Below, piece after piece: positions 24,901 through 31,956 of a DNA stretch of 51,697 nucleotides. Origin of the DNA: Dunaliella salina (Eukaryota > Chlorophyta > Chlorophyceae > Chlamydomonadales > Dunaliellaceae); NCBI GenBank assembly GCA_002284615.2, contig MU069811.1, positions 63,913 through 115,609 on the forward strand, given 5' to 3'. The notes under the pieces are model-generated. The model did no database searches. It was given only the letters and a program-made list of their open reading frames with translations, and was not told the origin of the DNA. Positions within the stretch are counted from its first letter, which is position 1; each line of letters begins with the position of its first letter. A program made the translations under genes and the position numbers.

Positions 24901-27900
24901 NNNNNNNNNNNNNNNNNNNNNNNNNNNNNNNNNNNNNNNNNNNNNNNNNNNNNNNNNNNNNNNNNNNNNNNNNNNNNNNNNNNNNNNNNNNNNNNNNNNN
25001 NNNNNNNNNNNNNNNNNNNNNNNNNNNNNNNNNNNNNNNNNNNNNNNNNNNNNNNNGATTGCTTGCCTACACTGCCCCCATGAGGCATGGATTCCGATTG
25101 CTTGCCTACACTGCCCCCATGAAGCAGCAATGGACTGGTGCTCCACATTGCTCCCCTGAGGCATTGAGGTAACGTGAGGTTGCATTGCTGTGCCTGCCTA
25201 CAAGGGCAGCCAAGCGGAGCCATGGGTCATTAACTGACTCGGTCTTCTCATTGATTCCAACAGGACGCTGGGCTATGATACGCCAGCACCATTTTGGCCA
25301 ACGGGCATCCCAGAGACCGGAGAGTGGGGAGGGCCCTGGGTCATGGTGAGTTTCCTGGCACACCTTCTCTGCAATGGTGTGAAGGAAAAAGGAATAAGGA
25401 AAAGGTACGCTTGCTAGCCTCTGGCTGGAAGCGCGGATTCAGGAAGAGAGCCACCCCACCGGTCTCCGGCCTGACCCAAGAGGACAGATCCAAAGACCTC
25501 ACGCCGCGCCATTTGGGTTGCAAACCCGGAGCAACGACGGGTTTTCAATCACTGCCTGCATAGCGCGGCGTCCTGGGGCTAAATATGGGTGGGATGGGGC
25601 ATGAGAAGTGTGCAGCCTGAAACCTGGTCCAAGGTGGTTTGCCTATGTGTACCTCCAGACTCGGACAGCACACATGGGCATGCCACCACACAGGCTTCAA
25701 GTGGCATGCCTATGAGTCAGGTGGTACGCCTACGAATACTGTCAGCCTTGGACAGCACACATGGGCATGCCACCATAATGGCTGGTGTCGTGGGGCTTCG
25801 TGTGGTGATGACTTTGTAATGATAGGTTTTGATGTTTGCAGCCTTAGACCTTATCATCTATCGGCCAGGAAGTTGGTGTGTTCAGGCTGCTGTGGTTGCA
25901 TCTGCACATGAGGAATTGTCCAGTGTATCCTTGAAGAAGTTACCTCTAAGAAATCCTTGTGGAAGTTAAGGTCAAACTCTCAAATGTTTGGTTGGGAGTT
26001 TGCAGCCATGACAGTTTATTACTCCCTGTGTTTTGGACTGAATGGAAAAAGATGCCTCTACTCTGTGGACACCTGAATATTGTGTGCCTCTGAATCTCAC
26101 AAAGAAAGCTGTTAGCTTATTTGTTGCTGCCTTGACCGCCATTTTGCCTTCCGCAGGAGCCATGCAACGCAAGAGTGGTGCAGCTCAGCAACGCGCTCCT
26201 TTCCCCTCAGGTTCGACCTTGTTTTACTTTTTTTTGAGCTTGAAGTTGCAGCTGCCTAAATGTGTGCTCGGTGCAAAGGGGTGGCTGCACAGCATTGAAC
26301 AACTCCAGCCTGATTCCCAAGCTGTTCAAAGCATGGCTGATTGCCTCATTGGTAGTCAAGGCCTTGCCATACAATTCTGGATAGACGCGCGGTAAGCATG
26401 CATCTCTGGGCTGCTTGCTAGCTGTGCAGGGTTGCAACCCCTTGGCGGATGGCTGCAAACTTTGTTGGTCGCGCGCACTGAAGCTCTTTGGGTGTTGTAA
26501 CCTTGCCTTAATCACATTCCAACTAGACCCAGGAACAATGGGCAAGCGCTGGATGCTGGGTAGGCAAATCACAAGCCGTGGCGTGTTGTCAGGCATAACC
26601 TCAGACAGCCTGCGACCTTCAAGAAGCTCCTGGTTTCACATGTGGTGCCATTGGATCATCTCTCTTTGGCTAGGGTGGTTGTGAATGATGCGCCGCCCAG
26701 GGGTCTGGTTGGAATGTGATTAAGGCAAGGTTTGCCTGGAATGGAAAAATCTTGTTTCCGCGCTGAACAGCCTTTGTCGGCAAAAGCATGTACTGGCCAA
26801 AACAAATGAATAAACAGGTCTTTGCACCTTTTGTGCAGCTTGCACACCTCAATGCAATTGCAATAGAAGAATCCCTAGGCTTCACAAAGACATCTCCTTT
26901 CCACAATTGTGGGGCAAAGTATCTGCACTGAATTCCTCTGTCTTAGAGCATGCTTTTTACTTGTATCAACTTGAATTTGCAAAGAGCATGAAGACCACTG
27001 AGGCACCTCCCTGTGCGCGTCATTTAATCTGTGGGGTCCCTGAGGCAGCTATATAGGCAGCTATAAAACAACCCTCCTGCAGAAAGAGCTGTGCTTTGCC
27101 CTTGTTTGATGCACTTCCTATGCCAGGGTCCTTACGGCCGCGACTTCCGGTACAAAGAGGTGCTGGCTGGAGGTGGAGGTTTGCCAGGCTTCCTCGTGTC
27201 TTCTCTTGTCACAGCAATCATGGGCATTGGTGGCTTTGCCCTTTCCACACCCCAGGGCATGGCGCTGTTCAAGAGGTGAGCTTGACATTATGGGTTTGAG
27301 AGTGGTTTGGTAGGCTTGCTTGTGTCATTTCTGGTCACAGCAATCTGGGTATTGGTGGGTTCGCCCCTTCGACATCCCAGGTGAGGGCGCTCACTGTTCA
27401 AGAGGTGAGCCTGACTTATTGATTCTGAGAGTCCTGGCAACAGCGCTGAGCTCGGGTCGTGAACATGGGGTCGCTTTTACTGAGGAGTCTCCCATTTCTA
27501 GGTTCTTGGGTTTTGGGAACAATTGTTGTGTCAACATGTGTTGGCCGTGTATGGCCTTGGAGTGACAGGCGCCAGGTTCTGCAGCATGGCACCTAACATT
27601 TCTAGCCGTGTTTTCCCAGGTCCATTAGGATTCATCGTCGTTGATGCGCTTGCTCTATTAGCAAGCCTTGGGATGGTGCTGATAAAAAGATGTGATGTTT
27701 GGGCTGGCCATTCAGTTTGCTCACTTTCCTTCTTTTGGTGCCTAAGATCTCCTTGAGTTACTGATGAGGGCCTGATTGCCTGTCACGTGTTTGTTGTTTC
27801 ATGCTGCTAAGCTTGAAATGCATCTGTTCTAGGGAAAGGTAATCTCTGGCAGACCCTGCACTACAGGCTGCAAAAAGTCACTTCAGGCAGACTGTGTGTT

Positions 27901-28225
27901 GCATTCGCTGTACTGCTGAGCATGGATTATAAAAGCACTCAAGCAAAGAGCACAAGTAAGGTTGACTGAGTTCCAGGTCACACTCCAGACTACTGCAATC
28001 TACAGAAAGTCTCCAAAGTGGTGCATTGCATTCTGTTTGACTACTGTTTGAAATGGTTGCGCTCCATCGCTGTACGGGTCACAGATAATGGGTACCCTGC
28101 CCTTCTCTTCCTTGTGTGAAATTTCACAAAAGGTGTGTAGCTCCAGAAAGTATGGAGCTTCCTTGGCATGGCTTGTTTGAATTGAGTGGCTAGCACCCTG
28201 TGCAATGTGTATGGAGAAAGAGATG

Positions 28226-28293
<68 letters not shown>

Positions 28294-29528
28294 ACGTGCG
28301 CACACGCAAGTGTGAGCGCGTGCTCTCAGATGCCTTTGCATGCGCTTCAGTATACTTGAGTCCTTGTCTCTTTAAGCAGTTGACAGTAGCTCTGGTAAAA
28401 AGCAGCCGCAACAATACCATTTGCCTTATCGCTCCTGTTCAAGGTTCCACCCTCTTTCATGCCACTTGTGTATTCTTTGCATGCTTTAAGTTTGGCTTTC
28501 TTCATCTTGTATCCAACAGATCTTTCAATGGTGACAACCTAACCTGCAGGTTGGCGCCAGCTCAGGGAGAGGGCCCACCCAAGGAGATCCAGCGGAACGG
28601 ATACTGGTAAGCCAATCTAGTTGGTACATACTTGTCAGGGACGTGTGGCCACTTTCCTGGCTTCGCGTTTTCTGCAGTCAATCAGCTTAGTCTTTCCAAT
28701 AGGCATGGCTGTCTTTCATATTCCCTGAACTTGTTCTTTTCCTACCATTTGTTGTTGTAAGTAGGCTGCGAGGTTTACTGACATATGTGATTTGAAAGCA
28801 GCATACACTGAATTAATATATTTTAGTCCACTAAGTTGGAAAATTGGCACCACTTCTTCGTGAGGTTAGATATTTGACCCCTAGGAATCCAAAGCTGATA
28901 TTTTTGATGAGAATCTGGAGCCTAAAGTTGTCAAGTAAGGCATTAGATCATCTTTACGTAGGCCCCTTAGGCTGTCTGCTCATACCAAATTTAGGCTGTT
29001 GTGCTATTTGATGGCCTGGATGAGGTTGACTAGGTTGATGATGTTTCTAGTCCTTGCACCTGATTGTACATGGCTCTCATGGCCTCACAAGATGATGGTC
29101 AAGTGACCATCATCTTGGGACCTCTGCTTGTGCTCTTTGAGCTGCATAGACTCAGCTCATAGATCACACGCAGACAACTTGAGTCTGAGAGTGACTCACT
29201 TGCCAAGATGTGACCACTTCCTCTCCATGTGATTGTTGTCAATTTAGAAGCCATCTTTGTTACTTTCCAGTGTTGAGTTCTCAAGACGGGCAAGTCTTGC
29301 ACTGAGCTCACGAGCCCAGCGCTCTGAGTTTGTATACGACTCCCCATATTCTACTGTACCAGTATTATGTCATTACCCAAGAATATTTTTTTGGGGCTGT
29401 GCGTACAAATTGCAGTTTGCAAAAAATATTTATTTCAGTCAGTGCAAATGTGTGCAAAAAAGTGAAATTGATTATTTCTTGCATGGTTTTAGTTCGCAAC
29501 AGCAAAAGCATGCGCAAGCACACACACG

Positions 29529-29578
<50 letters not shown>

Positions 29579-31880
29579 TGCACATGCACATGCACATGCA
29601 CACAGTAGGTACATGTGTGCGTGTGTATGTGGGCGTGGGAATCTGAAATGAATAGGGTTGGCCAATTCCGTATAAAGTCTAAGACGTCGTATAATATACG
29701 GTACGTATAAGAAGGCCCATATAAGTGGGGGGGACCTCTGTATCCGTACCTGTGTAAGCGTCTGATACGGCAAAATTCTGTTTGTGCCTTAGAAAGCGAC
29801 CCTTCGAAGGGACCCTTCGCCAAAACATTGAGTGGCTAAAATTCGATACCCCCCCAAGATAAACGAAGCTGTTTAACCATTTCATGATTTAAAATGTTTG
29901 AAGAATGTGGGGCCTTCAGGTGCCCCAACACCACGAAGGGTTACTCAGGCAAGGGATGGATCAGCACAAGGCACACCAACAGGGAGCACAGCTGCACAAG
30001 ATGCTGGCACAAGTAGTCCAGCAGGAGGAAGTGCAAGTATGAGGTATGATAGAGGAGGATGAGCGAGGGGAAGGTGTGGGAAGAATGGGGGGGGGGGGAG
30101 TTTGGGATGTGGGGAAAGGTGTGCAAATAGTTGATGGACTTGATGGGAGGAAGACAGAGTTTTGGGATAGAGGGAGGCTGCTATGGTCTTTCAAACTGGA
30201 GTACAAAGACGTCTGTGAAACATGCCTGTGTGCATGGTGTGTTTGGAACGTTTGGGCTGCCCTAGTCTTGCAAACTTTCATTTTTTGGTGGAAGAGGATT
30301 GGGTAGGCATGCTCAGCTCTTCGTGAGCTGCAGAATGACCCCCCTTTGACTAAATTCTGAAAACTTTTAACTTCAGAATTATATGGACTCTACGGATATA
30401 CAGCCGTATTATACGGATGTACATGTATTATACACGTATATGAAATCTCATGTACGGAACTGGCCAACCCTAGAAATGAAATGTGAGGGTTTAGGTGTGT
30501 GGGCTAAGGCTCTTTGGCACTGCATATGTGCGCATATTTGAACATAATAACTTATACTGTGGGTGCGTAAGTGATGCGTATGTTTAAAACTTATTATCTT
30601 TTAAGAGGGTACGTATTGGTCACATGCGGGTACGGTAATGTAGTATTTACGAAGTATACAGTACACATTAACCTCGCACCTCGTCAGAAGACACATGTGC
30701 AGTTCCTCGGCAAAGGGCTTCAAAGCCATAGATTTGGCATCATCAGCTAGTACCACTGTTCAATTTGAATGAGCAAATGTTGACGCTGCAGGTCACACAA
30801 GCTTGTGGGTGTGACAGAGGAGCCCGAGGGGCAGGAGCCAACTGTGTTCACCGGAGAGTGCAGCGACAGTCGTGACCCTGGGTACTGGAGCACAAGCCGC
30901 ATGGTGCTAGAGGCTGCGCTGTGCATGGCACTTGACGAGGGGGCCATCAAGAAGTCGGGTGGGTGGAGTTGAAAAAAAAGTGTCATCATTTCAATGGCAA
31001 TGGCAATTGTTACGATGGGTACTGGAGCACAAGCCGCATGGTGCTAGAGGCTGGCCTGTGCATGGCACTTGACGAGGAGGCCATCAAGAAGTCGGGTGGA
31101 GGTGATTTTTTTGGTTCAGAAAAAATCCAAGAAAAAAATGCATGAGATTAAAATCTTTGGTTAAATGGTGTTTGGTGTTTGGTTGTAAAAAAAGAGTCAT
31201 CATTTCCATGGCAATGAAAAAAAAGTTTTTGCGCTGGGTACTGGGGCACAAGCTGCATGGTGCTAGAGGCTGCCCTGTGCATGGCACTTGACGAGGAGGC
31301 CATCAAGAAGTCGGGTGGGTGGAGTTGTAAAAAAAAGAGTCATCATTTCCATGGCAATGAAAGTTGTTACGCTGGGTACTGGAGCACAAGCCGTGTGGTG
31401 CTAGAGGCTGCTCTGTGCATGGCACTTGACGAGGAGGCCATCAAGACGTCAGGTGGGTGGAAGTGTATAAGTTGTTTGCCTCCATGTCAAAGTCGATGCC
31501 TGGCTTGATCATGTGTGGGAGAGGGTAGGAACTAGAGCACGTGCCACATGGTGCTTGAGGCTGCTCTGGGCATTTGATGAGGAGGCCATCAAGTCAGGTG
31601 GGTGGAAACCTTGATGGTGGCTCTCTCCATGGCAAACCAATGCCTTGCTCAAGCAAGTTTGGGACAGGGTAGGAAGAAAGGTTGCTCAAGGTTGTTCAAT
31701 GCTGTATGCAAACTTGGCTTTGCCCAGACTCGGAGGCCGCCAAATTGCCTGCAGGATTATCTTTTTTGGATGTTGACATTCTTCCCAAGTCTGTTTCCTC
31801 ATTTGCATTTGATAGAGATTCTGAGATATGATGTGCACTGGGAATGTTGTACGCACAACACAATCTGTTTCTCAACAGCA

Positions 31881-31956
<76 letters not shown>

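Noticed and set aside
24599..25223. Open frames of 130-199 residues on both strands
   Set aside because: They span the second assembly gap and the 39-bp minisatellite.
28000..28610. Frames containing long Thr-His or Val-Cys runs near CA/TG microsatellites
   Set aside because: Translations of dinucleotide repeats. The same applies to the frames around 15748, 29257, 31602, 34229, 47106 and 51387.
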